Assembly (NCBI GenBank): GCA_958403385.1
Contig: CATXXC010000010.1
Span: 26,682-90,681 of the forward strand
Direction of reading: 5' to 3'
Source of the DNA: an uncultured Collinsella sp.
GTDB taxonomy: Bacteria; Actinomycetota; Coriobacteriia; Coriobacteriales; Coriobacteriaceae
Length of the DNA stretch: 64,000 nucleotides
This document shows, one piece after another, positions 1 through 7,708 of this stretch; position 1 is the first letter of the stretch; each line of letters begins with the position of its first letter. The notes below the pieces were generated by a model, which was not told where the DNA came from, searched no databases, and saw only the letters and a program-made list of their open reading frames with translations. Position numbers and translations under genes: made by a program.

Positions 1-1560
1 GCTGATACGAATGGCGATGGCGTTGCAGATGCGGATGGAGCTTGGAACAAGGATGGCGAAAAGACGCTGTCCGACATCCAGTGGGCGACTCCTGAGGTTG
101 AGAAAGCTGTTAAAGGCGTTTTTGCTAAAGACGCCAACCCTGGTGATAGCGCCACAGTTCAGGATTAGGCAGACTACATCAATAGAATAGTTGCTGGTAA
201 TGCTGGCGAAGGATTCAAGGTCGATGCCGACAGTGCGCTCGACAAGATTGCCAAGGCGCTTGAGAAAGTAAACACAACCAATGAGACCACTGGCTGGAAA
301 GCTTCGACTGATGGTACATTTTCTACACTGTCTGCCGGCTACTGGCTTTTTGTGACTGCGAGCGTTAGCAACACCGCCAACACGAACACTGGCAACACGG
401 ATGCCTACACTTCGCCGATTTTCGCCATCGTCGGCGGAGCCGATGTGAATGCGAAGCCTAAGAAGGATGCCCCCAAGGTGACCAAGGCTGTTATGGACGA
501 TGCGACAGGCGCCACGTTTAGTAAGTCCGCCGACTCCCGCATGGATCAGTTTATCGAGTATCAGCTGACCGGCACCGTTGCGAGCAACATCAACACCTAC
601 AGCACCTACGAGTACATCTTCGCGGATACGCTTCCCACATCCATGACACCTGAGCTCGAGAATGACAACATGACACCTGTTGTCACGGTCAAAATCGATG
701 GCAATGTGGTCAAGTCTGGCTACGAGCCGACCTATAGCGACGACGTGCTCAAGGTTAACTTTACTAATCTTAAGGCGTGCCAAGACAACAACAACAACCC
801 TATCGTCCTGAATGACGGGTCTAAAGTGACCGTTGAATATAAGGCCAAGCTCGACTCTAGTAAGGTTTGCAATCCTGACGGTTCGCTCAAGTCACAATTT
901 GGCAGCTTGCTCGGTACCGCACAGCCGAATACGGTTAAGCTTACCTACTCCAACAACCCGCACGTCGCCGATGATTACGGCACCACGGTCGACCATCTCG
1001 CCTACGACTATACTTACGGCATTGACGTTACCAAGGTTGGCTCCGATGTTGACAAGAGTGGAAATAAGCCAGCCCTTGCCGGCGTTCAGTTCACACTGCA
1101 TGAGAGTGGAACCAACGATTACATCAAGGCCGACGGTACTCTGACGCCAAAAAAGAATGATGCAATTCTGACCACCAACAGCGAAGGCAAGATCAATGTC
1201 GTCGGTCTCGACGAGGGCACCTATATCCTCACGGAGGTTAAGCCTGCCCCTGGCTACAACAACTCCGCAGCCGATGGCATTACGTTTACCATCACAAACG
1301 ATGGCCTGCCCACTAACGGCGTTTTTTTCAATCCTGGATGCAATCTCGCCGAGGGAACCGACGGGAATCTTGTTCAGGCGACAGTCGCTACTGATGGTAA
1401 AGTACACCTCACCGTTACCGATAAGAAGGGCTCTAACCTCCCCCTCACCGGCCTTAACGGTGTGACCTTCACTTGGATCGCTGGTGGCGCGGTGCTGTGC
1501 ATCGGCGTGGCGCACCTCATCCGCAGCCGTAAGCAGGCTGAGGAGTCCGAGCAGGAGTAA
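1..1560 (+). pseudogene. SpaA-type pilin, LPXTG-anchored, 5' truncated by window and carrying an in-frame amber codon
   Basis: Surface pilin subunit, covalently polymerised and wall-anchored by sortase. One frame runs from base 1 to the stop at 1558-1560 but contains a TAG at 166-168; homologous-looking coding sequence continues on both sides (VQD-stop-ADYIN). Seen: a fimbrial D2-like domain (about 480-1010), a SpaA/prealbumin-like repeat (about 1015-1320) with the E-box sequence YILTEVKPAPGY, whose Glu normally promotes isopeptide bonds, then the sorting signal LPLTG at about 1439-1453, a hydrophobic helix and a basic tail. A GTG at 352 could start a shorter product, but it would lack a signal peptide. 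The sortase at 2584 is the expected partner. The N-terminus lies outside the window. Family call is confident; whether the allele is dead, phase-variable or a sequencing error is unknown. Confidence 0.8.
166..168 (+). other. In-frame TAG within the pilin coding frame
   Basis: Codon 56 of the open frame that begins at base 1 is TAG, between GAT and GCA. The frame stays open upstream to the window edge and downstream for 1.39 kb. A single C-to-T change from CAG (Gln) would explain it. Confidence 0.75.
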
Positions 1561-1660
1561 CGCTCGCTCACCCATCCCTTTGGCAGGTGGGATGTGATGG
1601 CCATGAGACTTGCGGACACTTTTCTCGTCCATCCACGTTCTTGCTTTGCCATTCTCTTTT

Positions 1661-1698
1661 CGGGGCAGACTCCGCAGTGGAGTCTGCCCCGTTTTTTT
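1661..1698 (+). terminator. Intrinsic terminator of the pilin gene
   Basis: A 13-bp perfect stem (1661-1673 with 1679-1691, arm CGGGGCAGACTCC) with a 5-nt loop is followed by seven T residues at 1692-1698. It ends the pilin transcript before the repeat module. Confidence 0.9.
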
Positions 1699-1728
1699 GG
1701 GATAACGTAGCCAGCCTCCATCGTCCGA

Positions 1729-1985
1729 TGCGGGCACGTTCGTCATCGCGTTTCTTGACTCGTATGAGGTTCGGTTTAAGGTCCGTAGGCGCACGCGCGG
1801 TGCGGACGGTAGAAGGCATTTGCGCCGCAACAAGCGCAAATAAGAATGCCCGGGGTTAGAGGCCCGGGCATTTAACAACACCGGAAACTGGTCGCCCGCG
1901 CTCCAAAGTACTTACGCGGGGTGCGTCGTTTCCTGTAGCTATTGTATCCCGAATCGCTTCGCCGATTCGGGACATTTTGAAAACG
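1729..1985 (+). repeat. Degenerate upstream copy of the small membrane-peptide module
   Basis: From about 1733 this stretch matches 2213-2461 almost base for base, about 480 bp apart. It keeps the 3' two thirds of the small-peptide frame (GTFVIAFLDSYEVRF then an Arg-rich tail, stop near 1842), the hairpin at 1847-1873 and the hairpin at 1950-1975. It lacks the start codon, Shine-Dalgarno and LexA-like box; the corresponding frame meets a TAA upstream. It is therefore a 5'-truncated copy that may still act as RNA. Confidence 0.7.
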
Positions 1986-2054
1986 CAAACACGTCGGGCA
2001 AACCCGGACAATGCGGCCAGGTTCCGCTGGATGAGGGATCGTGTTTGTAACTAT

Positions 2055-2068
2055 CGAACAAATGTTTG
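2055..2068 (+). promoter_or_regulatory. LexA (SOS) box-like palindrome
   Basis: CGAACAAATGTTTG matches the Gram-positive/actinobacterial LexA consensus CGAAC-N4-GTTCG with one change. It lies about 100 bp upstream of the small peptide start, with a TAAAAT hexamer near 2111, suggesting damage-inducible transcription. No binding data; inference from sequence. Confidence 0.55.
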
Positions 2069-2171
2069 TCAAAATCGCGTTTACCAGCTGCGGGTGCATA
2101 CGCTCGCAGTAAAATACCCTTGCGACGTATCCCGTGCGCGGGCGGCCGACGACTCGATCGGAGGTCCCCAA

Positions 2172-2321
2172 ATGCTGAAATTCCTTAACGCGCTCGCCGC
2201 CCTCGCGACGGTGGGCACGTTCGTCATCGCGTTTCTTGACTCGTATGAAGTTCGGTTTAAGGTCCGAAGGCGCACGCGCGGTGCGGACGGTGGACGGCAT
2301 TTGCGTCGAAAGCGCAAATAA
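2172..2321 (+). CDS. Small membrane peptide (49 aa), type I toxin-like
   Basis: The 49-residue product begins MLKFLNALAALATVGTFVIA, a single hydrophobic helix, followed by FLDSYEVRFK and a strongly basic tail (RRRTRGADGGRHLRRKRK). The start is set by GGAGG at 2160-2164, seven bases before ATG. The helix-plus-GTFVIA-plus-basic-tail pattern resembles Hol_Tox/TxpA-BsrG type small toxins, but this is similarity of form, not an established homology. A LexA-like box lies upstream and a GC-rich hairpin directly follows the stop. A 5'-truncated copy sits 480 bp upstream, so the pair occupies the gap between the pilin and sortase genes. Could also be a holin-like or stress peptide. Confidence 0.6.
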   Translation: MLKFLNALAALATVGTFVIAFLDSYEVRFKVRRRTRGADGGRHLRRKRK

Positions 2322-2322
2322 G

Positions 2323-2352
2323 AATGCCCGGGGGTCGGATCCCGGGCATTTA
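2323..2352. terminator. Hairpin after the small peptide gene
   Basis: The arms around GCCCGGG (2325-2332 with 2341-2348) close a short loop, flanked by AA on the left and TTT on the right, so it could stop transcription in either direction. The same hairpin exists in the upstream copy (1847-1873) with loop changes. Confidence 0.55.
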
Positions 2353-2426
2353 ACAAAAGCTGAAAACTAGGCCGCCCGCGCTCTCGTACACTTACGCGGG
2401 GTGCGTCGTTTTCTATTGACATTGTA

Positions 2427-2452
2427 TCCCGAATCGCTCAGCCGATTCGGGA
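2427..2452. other. Second conserved hairpin of the small-peptide module
   Basis: TCCCGAATCG and CGATTCGGGA form a stem with a short loop; the same stem is at about 1950-1975 in the upstream copy with a changed loop (CTTCG versus CTCAG). On the minus strand it is followed by TACAAT, which could be the -10 of an antisense RNA towards the peptide gene, but no good -35 is visible. Confidence 0.45.
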
Positions 2453-2583
2453 CATTTTGAAAACTCAAATGCGGGCCCATACTCGCACTGCGCAATGCTG
2501 CTAGGCTGCGTTGTCCGGCGTGGAAGCTCGCTAATCGGCTATTATTTGTTTAGACAACTTGAGTTGTAGAGGAGTGACCGGCG

Positions 2584-3522
2584 ATGGTGCAGGGCGCCAA
2601 ACATATGAAGAGCAATAACGCCGCGGCCAACGGTGGCTCAAGCCCTCAGCCCAAACCTCAACCAAAGTCCAAACGCCGTCGCAAGCGACTGCCGCGCTGG
2701 GCCGATCGGCTCATCACCATCGTTATCATCCTTATTGGCGTGGGCCTTATGACCTGGCCGTGGATCTTGGACCGGCTCGAGGCCTCGGGCGTGTTCAATC
2801 AGATCAGCACGGTGTCCAGCACCGTGGACGCGCTGTCTGCCGAAGAGCGCGAGCGCATTCTGCTTCAGGCGCGCTCCTTTAACGAGCAGCTGGCGGGCGA
2901 GGCCACCGAGCTTCCCGCCGACCAGATCGAGCCCTATGCCCAGCAGCTCATCTTTGACCGCGACCCCATGATGAGCTGGGTCGAGATCCCCTCCATCGAC
3001 GTGAGCATGCCCATCTACCACGGCACGAGCGAGGAAGTCCTCATGGCGGGCGTCGGCCACCTGGAGGGCACGAGCCTGCCGGTTGGCGGCACCTCGACGC
3101 ATTGCGTGCTCACCGCGCACTCGGGCATGCGCAACCTGAGCATGTTCGACGACATTCACTCGCTGGAGCCCGGCGACCTGGTGCTGCTGCACACCATGAA
3201 CAAGACGCTCGCCTACAAGATGGTGGACTCCGAGGTGGTGCTGCCCGAGGAGATGGAGTCGCTGACCATCGAGCCCGGCGCCGACAAGGTGACGCTCGTC
3301 ACCTGCACGCCCTACGGCGTGAACGACCATCGCCTGCTGGTGCATTGCGTGCGCACCAAGTACAACAAGAAGGACGTCGACAAGCAAAAGTCGCTGGCCG
3401 GCCGCCACTGGGGCAAGCGCGAGTTTGCCGTGCTTATTGTAGTCGTGGCCATTGTGCTGTTGCTGCTGGACATCGTGATCCACGCGGTCCGCAAGCGCCG
3501 CAAGGCCAAGGCCTCGGCATAA
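2584..3522 (+). CDS. Class C sortase (pilus polymerase)
   Basis: Membrane transpeptidase that joins pilin subunits through their LPXTG-type signals. The 312-residue protein has a basic N-terminus, a TM helix at about residues 43-62, an extracellular sortase fold with His179 (TAHSGM), Cys241 (TLVTCTPYG) and Arg250 (HRLLVH), and a second TM helix with basic tail at about 280-312. The TLVTCTPYGVN motif and C-terminal TM are typical of class C. AGAGGA at 2568-2573 supports ATG 2584; an ATG at 2605 is an alternative. It serves the pilin at the window start. The two genes are now separated by about 1 kb holding the small-peptide module. Confidence 0.92.
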   Translation: MVQGAKHMKSNNAAANGGSSPQPKPQPKSKRRRKRLPRWADRLITIVIILIGVGLMTWPWILDRLEASGVFNQISTVSSTVDALSAEERERILLQARSFNEQLAGEATELPADQIEPYAQQLIFDRDPMMSWVEIPSIDVSMPIYHGTSEEVLMAGVGHLEGTSLPVGGTSTHCVLTAHSGMRNLSMFDDIHSLEPGDLVLLHTMNKTLAYKMVDSEVVLPEEMESLTIEPGADKVTLVTCTPYGVNDHRLLVHCVRTKYNKKDVDKQKSLAGRHWGKREFAVLIVVVAIVLLLLDIVIHAVRKRRKAKASA

Positions 3523-3863
3523 GACATTCTTCAGAACCACCACAAAGAGAACCACCACAAAGGGGACAGGCACCTTTGTGGTGGTCGGGACTTCTAAACC
3601 ATCACAACATTCGATGAAAATCGCGATTTTGACGAAAAGCGTCGAATGTTGTGATGGTTTTCGTTGTGGGCGGGACGGTTTTCGTTGTGGGCGGGACGGT
3701 TTTCGCTGTGGGCGGTGCGGTTTCGCTGCAGAACCGCCAGCCCGCCGCCTGCCAGCCCGCCGCTCTCGTTACGTTTTCGCTGCATTTGGGTAAAGCGCCT
3801 GCTCCAAGCCGGCGCCGCCCTGTATACTAGAGCGGTTTATCTGTTATGCGGAAGGGAGCGCCT
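3523..3863. repeat. Intergenic cluster of inverted and tandem repeats
   Basis: There is no gene in this stretch. It contains three elements: a 13-bp perfect stem (3551-3563 with 3573-3585, arm ACCACCACAAAGG); a 19-bp perfect inverted repeat (3596-3614 with 3642-3660) whose loop holds the palindrome AAAATCGCGATTTT; and three tandem 21-bp units starting at 3656, 3677 and 3698 (GGTTTTCG[T/C]TGTGGGCGG-type) plus a partial fourth. TGTATACT near 3821-3828 is a plausible extended -10 for gatCAB. Confidence 0.8.
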
Positions 3864-4175
3864 ATGGCACTCAGCGAGAAAGACGTGCACGGCATCGCCG
3901 AGTACGCAAAGATCGCACTGACCGATGACGAGCTCGCCCAGATGACGTCCTACATGAACGACGCCGTCCAGATGCTCGAGCCCGTCCTGCAATATGACTT
4001 GCCCGACGTGGAGCCCACGTTCCATCCCATCGGAAGCCTGTCCAACGTGATGGGCGATGACCTGCGCGAGCCCGAGCGCGATCTGCCGCTCGACGTTGCG
4101 CTCGAAAACGCCGGCAGCGCGCGCGACCGCTACTTCCGCGTGCCGTCCATTTTGGGAGAGGGGGAGAGCGAGTAA
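3864..4175 (+). CDS. gatC: Aspartyl/glutamyl-tRNA amidotransferase subunit C
   Basis: Small stabilising subunit of the GatCAB complex, which converts Glu-tRNA(Gln) and/or Asp-tRNA(Asn) to the amidated forms. The 103-residue length is normal, and the N-terminal ALSEKDVHGIAEYAKIALTDDE and central PT-FHP-(I/L) region are family features. ATG 3864 is chosen over the in-frame ATG at 3846 because GGAAGGGA lies just upstream of it. The stop overlaps the gatA start (TAATG), indicating translational coupling. First gene of a three-gene operon. Confidence 0.95.
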   Translation: MALSEKDVHGIAEYAKIALTDDELAQMTSYMNDAVQMLEPVLQYDLPDVEPTFHPIGSLSNVMGDDLREPERDLPLDVALENAGSARDRYFRVPSILGEGESE

Positions 4176-5689
4176 TGGCGCTAAGCTTCGATTCCCTTAC
4201 CGCCGCCCAGATTGCCGTAGGCGTTGCCGCCGGCGACTTTACCGCTACCGAGGTGGCCCAGGCCTCCCTTGCCGCCATCGAGGCGCGCGAGGGCGGGGTC
4301 CAGGCATTCCTGCAGGTGGCGCCCGAGCTTGCGCTCGAGGCCGCTGCGCGCGTGGATGCCGACCGTGCCGCAGGCAAGCCGCTGCCCCCGCTCGCGGGCG
4401 TGCCGCTGGCTATCAAGGACAACATGAACCTCGTGGGCACGCGCACCACCTGTGCTTCCCGCATGCTCGAGAACTACCAGAGCGTCTACACCGCTACTTG
4501 CGTCCAGCGCATGCTCGATGCTGGCTGCCTGCCCATGGGCAAGGCCAACATGGACGAGTTTGCCTTTGGCAGCTCCACCGAGAGCTCGGCCTTCCATCGC
4601 ACCAACAACCCCTGGGATACCGAGCGCGTGCCCGGCGGCTCCTCGGGTGGCTCCGCTGCTGCCGTCGCCGCGGGCGAGGTCGCGCTCTCGCTGGGCTCGG
4701 ACACCGGCGGCTCCATTCGCCAGCCGGCGTCGCTGTGCGGCGTGGTGGGCTTTAAGCCCACGTATGGCGCCGTGAGCCGTTACGGCGTGGTTGCCTTTGG
4801 CTCGTCGCTCGACCAGGTGGGACCCTTTGGCCGCACGGTCGAGGATGTCGCGCTGGCCATGAATGCGCTTACCGGCGCGGGCCACGATCCGTACGACTGC
4901 ACCAGCCAGGATTGCGCCGTCGATTTTACCGAGCATCTCAACGACAGCATCGAGGGCAAGCGCGTGGGCATTATCCCTGCGTTTATGGAGGCCGAGGGCC
5001 TGACGCCCGAGGTCAAGGCCGCTGTTCAGCGCGCCGCCCAGGAGTTGCAGAACCAGGGTGCCGAGTTGGTCGAGGTCGACCTGCCACACCTGGACGCCGC
5101 CATCGCCGCCTACTACGTCATCGGCCCGGCCGAGGCGTTCTCCAACCTGGCCCGCTTCGACGGCATTCGCTACGGCTATCAGGAGGAGGGCTGCGCCAAC
5201 CTGTCCGACCAGAGCTCGCTTTCGCGCGCCCACGGCTTTGGCGCCGAGGCCAAGCGCCGTCAGATGCTCGGCGCCTACCTGCTGAGCTCGGGCGTGTACG
5301 ACAAGTACTACTACGCTGCGCAAAAGGCCCGCACGCTCATCACGCAGGACTACGACGCCGCGTATGCCAAGGTGGACACCATCCTCATGCCCGCCTCGCC
5401 GCGCACGGCCTTTAAGTTTGGCGAGATCAGCGACCCCACGCAGATGTATCTCTCCGACCTGTACACCATCTCGCTCAACATCTGTGGCAACGGTGGCATC
5501 TCGGTGCCGCTGGGCCTGGGCGAGGATACTCAGTTGCCCGTTTCTGCCCAGCTGGTTGGTCCGGCCTTTAAGGACCGTCAGCTGCTCACGTTTGCCCGCG
5601 CCCTGGAGCGCGGCTTTGCCGATACCGCCACGGGTGCGCCCGCGCTTTCCGTCGCGCCCGATTTTGCCGGGAAGGGAGGCGAGCTGTAA
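4175..5689 (+). CDS. gatA: Aspartyl/glutamyl-tRNA amidotransferase subunit A
   Basis: Amidase subunit that releases ammonia from glutamine for GatB. The 504-residue protein shows the amidase signature with Lys81 (AIKDN), the cis-Ser at 156 in GGSSGGS and the nucleophile Ser180 in GSDTGGSIRQP, each offset by two from the S. aureus numbering. Full length, no disruption. It overlaps gatC and gatB by one base each (TAATG), so the three subunits are probably made stoichiometrically. Confidence 0.97.
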   Translation: MALSFDSLTAAQIAVGVAAGDFTATEVAQASLAAIEAREGGVQAFLQVAPELALEAAARVDADRAAGKPLPPLAGVPLAIKDNMNLVGTRTTCASRMLENYQSVYTATCVQRMLDAGCLPMGKANMDEFAFGSSTESSAFHRTNNPWDTERVPGGSSGGSAAAVAAGEVALSLGSDTGGSIRQPASLCGVVGFKPTYGAVSRYGVVAFGSSLDQVGPFGRTVEDVALAMNALTGAGHDPYDCTSQDCAVDFTEHLNDSIEGKRVGIIPAFMEAEGLTPEVKAAVQRAAQELQNQGAELVEVDLPHLDAAIAAYYVIGPAEAFSNLARFDGIRYGYQEEGCANLSDQSSLSRAHGFGAEAKRRQMLGAYLLSSGVYDKYYYAAQKARTLITQDYDAAYAKVDTILMPASPRTAFKFGEISDPTQMYLSDLYTISLNICGNGGISVPLGLGEDTQLPVSAQLVGPAFKDRQLLTFARALERGFADTATGAPALSVAPDFAGKGGEL

Positions 5690-7365
5690 TGAAGGAGCTT
5701 TCCGAGGTCCTGCAGGATTGGGAGGCCGTGATCGGCCTGGAGATCCATACCGAGCTCACCGCGCTCGATACCAAGATGTTCTGCAACTGCAAGCTCAGCC
5801 ACGATGACGAGCCCAACGCCAACGTGTGCCCGGTGTGCCTGGGCCTGCCCGGCGCCCTACCGGTGCCCAACAAGCGCGCCATCGAGAGCATCGTCAAGGC
5901 CGGTTTTGCCACCAACTGCGAGATCCAGCGCCATTCGATGTTCTACCGCAAGCACTACTTTTATCCCGATATGGCCAAGAACTTCCAGACCACGCAGGGT
6001 CCGGTCGCCTTTGCCATGTACGGCCACCTGGACCTGGACGTGACCGGTCGCGGTGCCGCCGAGCGCCCCGACTGCGCGTTTGGCGAGGCCGAGGCCCAGA
6101 GCCTGGCGAGCGCCTCGGCCAACGCCGAGGGCCTGTCCACGTCCATGACGTCGACCATGCGCGAGGGCAATCAGCGCGCCGGCCATCTGGCCAGCTACGA
6201 CGCGTCCAACCTGCAGATGCCCGAGCGTCGCGAGGACGGTTCCTACACGGTGCCCATCCGCATTTTGCGCATCCACATGGAGGAGGACGCCGCCAAGATG
6301 GTCCACGTGGGCGGTGCCGAGGGCCGCATTACCGCCGCGGCTGAGTCGCTCGTCGACTACAACCGCTGCGGCACGCCTTTGATTGAGCTCGTGACTGAGC
6401 CCGACTTGCGCACGCCCGAGGAGGCTCGCCTGTTTATGGAAAAGCTCCGTCGCATCTTTGTGACGCTGGGCATTTCGGACTGCTCCATGGAGAAGGGCTC
6501 CATGCGCTGCGACGGCAACGTGTCGCTGCGCCGCCGCGGCGAGACCAAGCTGGGCACCAAGACCGAGCTCAAGAACCTCAACTCGTTTAAGAGCCTGCAC
6601 GATGGCCTTGCCTACGAGATCTGCCGCCAGGCCGAGGTGCTCGAGGAGGGCGGCATCATCTATCAGGAGACCCGCCACTGGGAGCCCAGTCGCAAGCGCA
6701 CCGTGGTCATGCGTGTGAAGGAAACGGCAGACGACTATCGTCTGTTCCCCGACCCCGATCTGGCGCCGTTCGATCTGGACGACGAGTTCATCGACCGCTG
6801 CCGTGGCGAGATCCCCGAGCTGCCCGATGCCAAGCGCGTCCGTTTTGAGGCCGACTTTGGCATTAAGGCGGCCGACGCCGAGCAGATTGCCGGCGACCCC
6901 GAGTTTGCCGAGTTTTTTGAGGCCGCCGCTGCCGGTATGGCTGGCAAGGAGGCCCAGACGGTTGCAAACTTGCTGGTGAACGAGATGATCGCCTATCTTA
7001 AGGGCGCGGGCGTGTCGCTGACCGAGTCCGGTATCGCGCCGGCTCAGGTTGCGGCGCTGGCTAAGCTGCTGGCGACCGATGCTATCAGCTCCAACCAGGC
7101 GCACGAGGTCTTTGAGGCCATGGCCCAGACCGGCGACGACCCCAACAAGATCGTCGACGAGCGTGGTATGCGTCAGGTGAGCGATGCCGGTGCGCTGCAG
7201 CCGATTGTGGACGAGGTGCTGGCAAACTGTGCCGAGCAGGCGCAGCAGTATCGTGACGGCAACCAGAAGGTCATCGGCTTTTTGGTGGGCCAGTGCATGA
7301 AGGCGAGCCGCGGCAAGGGCAACCCGAAGCTCTTCAACGAGTTGCTGAGAACGTCGCTCTCGTAA
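5689..7365 (+). CDS. gatB: Aspartyl/glutamyl-tRNA amidotransferase subunit B
   Basis: tRNA-binding kinase/transamidase subunit that phosphorylates the mischarged aminoacyl group and amidates it. The cradle domain begins WEAVIGLEIHTEL; the zinc-site cysteines C-x-C and CPVCLGLPG are present at about residues 24-56; the C-terminal YqeY-like tail ends near 558. It is longer than the usual 475-500 residues. The excess lies mainly between MYGHLDLDV and RILRIHMEEDA (about residues 115-195), a Ser/Ala/Glu-rich insertion. The stop is only about 4 bases before a long inverted-repeat element. Confidence 0.96.
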   Translation: MKELSEVLQDWEAVIGLEIHTELTALDTKMFCNCKLSHDDEPNANVCPVCLGLPGALPVPNKRAIESIVKAGFATNCEIQRHSMFYRKHYFYPDMAKNFQTTQGPVAFAMYGHLDLDVTGRGAAERPDCAFGEAEAQSLASASANAEGLSTSMTSTMREGNQRAGHLASYDASNLQMPERREDGSYTVPIRILRIHMEEDAAKMVHVGGAEGRITAAAESLVDYNRCGTPLIELVTEPDLRTPEEARLFMEKLRRIFVTLGISDCSMEKGSMRCDGNVSLRRRGETKLGTKTELKNLNSFKSLHDGLAYEICRQAEVLEEGGIIYQETRHWEPSRKRTVVMRVKETADDYRLFPDPDLAPFDLDDEFIDRCRGEIPELPDAKRVRFEADFGIKAADAEQIAGDPEFAEFFEAAAAGMAGKEAQTVANLLVNEMIAYLKGAGVSLTESGIAPAQVAALAKLLATDAISSNQAHEVFEAMAQTGDDPNKIVDERGMRQVSDAGALQPIVDEVLANCAEQAQQYRDGNQKVIGFLVGQCMKASRGKGNPKLFNELLRTSLS

Positions 7366-7368
7366 GCG

Positions 7369-7504
7369 GGAACCGAGGGGCCGGGCGCAGGGCCTTGCCT
7401 CTCAATTTCGGACAGTCCTGACTCACGACGGAGGCGCCACTGGCGCCTCCTGTTCGTGCGGAACTCATTGAGAGGCAAGGCCCTGCGCTCGGCCCCTCGG
7501 TTCC
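7369..7504 (+). repeat. Long-armed nested hairpin element, copy 1
   Basis: Two 38-base arms (7369-7406 and 7467-7504) are complementary with one G-T wobble and enclose a 60-base core. The core holds CGGACAGTCCTGACTC, a CACGA/TCGTG pair, a 9-bp inner stem (7430-7438 with 7442-7450) and GTGCGGAACTC. The core recurs at 29116-29185 on the other strand with unrelated arms. It begins about 4 bases after the gatB stop and is in the same sense as gatB. Confidence 0.85.
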
Positions 7505-7553
7505 GTGACGACTCGGCCGTTCGGGTCAGGCGGGCTGATAGGAAAGATGGTGA

Positions 7554-7582
7554 CGGAGGCGCAAAATGCGCCTCCGCCTTTT
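7554..7582 (+). terminator. Intrinsic terminator of the gatCAB operon
   Basis: CGGAGGCGCA (7554-7563) pairs with TGCGCCTCCG (7567-7576) and is followed by CCTTTT. It lies downstream of the long-armed hairpin. Confidence 0.8.
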
Positions 7583-7617
7583 GAATGTGATGAAAGTGTG
7601 GCGAAATGAGCTTAAAA

Positions 7618-7686
7618 CTTCCGTAAATGTGATAAATGTCACGTTTTACCTAGGGTAAAATGTGGGAAATATCACGTTTACGGAAG
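7618..7686 (+). promoter_or_regulatory. Nested operator palindromes upstream of the ATPase gene
   Basis: An outer 16-base repeat (7618-7633 with 7671-7686, one mismatch, CTTCCGTAAATGTGAT) flanks GTGATAAATGTCAC (7629-7642) and a central TTTTACC-TAG-GGTAAAA (7644-7660). Such nested dyads just upstream of a start codon suggest regulator binding, perhaps autoregulation; the regulator is not evident. Confidence 0.6.
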
Positions 7687-7708
7687 ATTCTTTGCGGGAG
7701 GTTCGGCC

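Noticed and set aside
166..168. Programmed amber read-through (pyrrolysine-like)
   Set aside because: TAG is the ordinary stop of several intact genes here (for example nagB, glutamine synthetase and guaA), and no pyl genes are visible.
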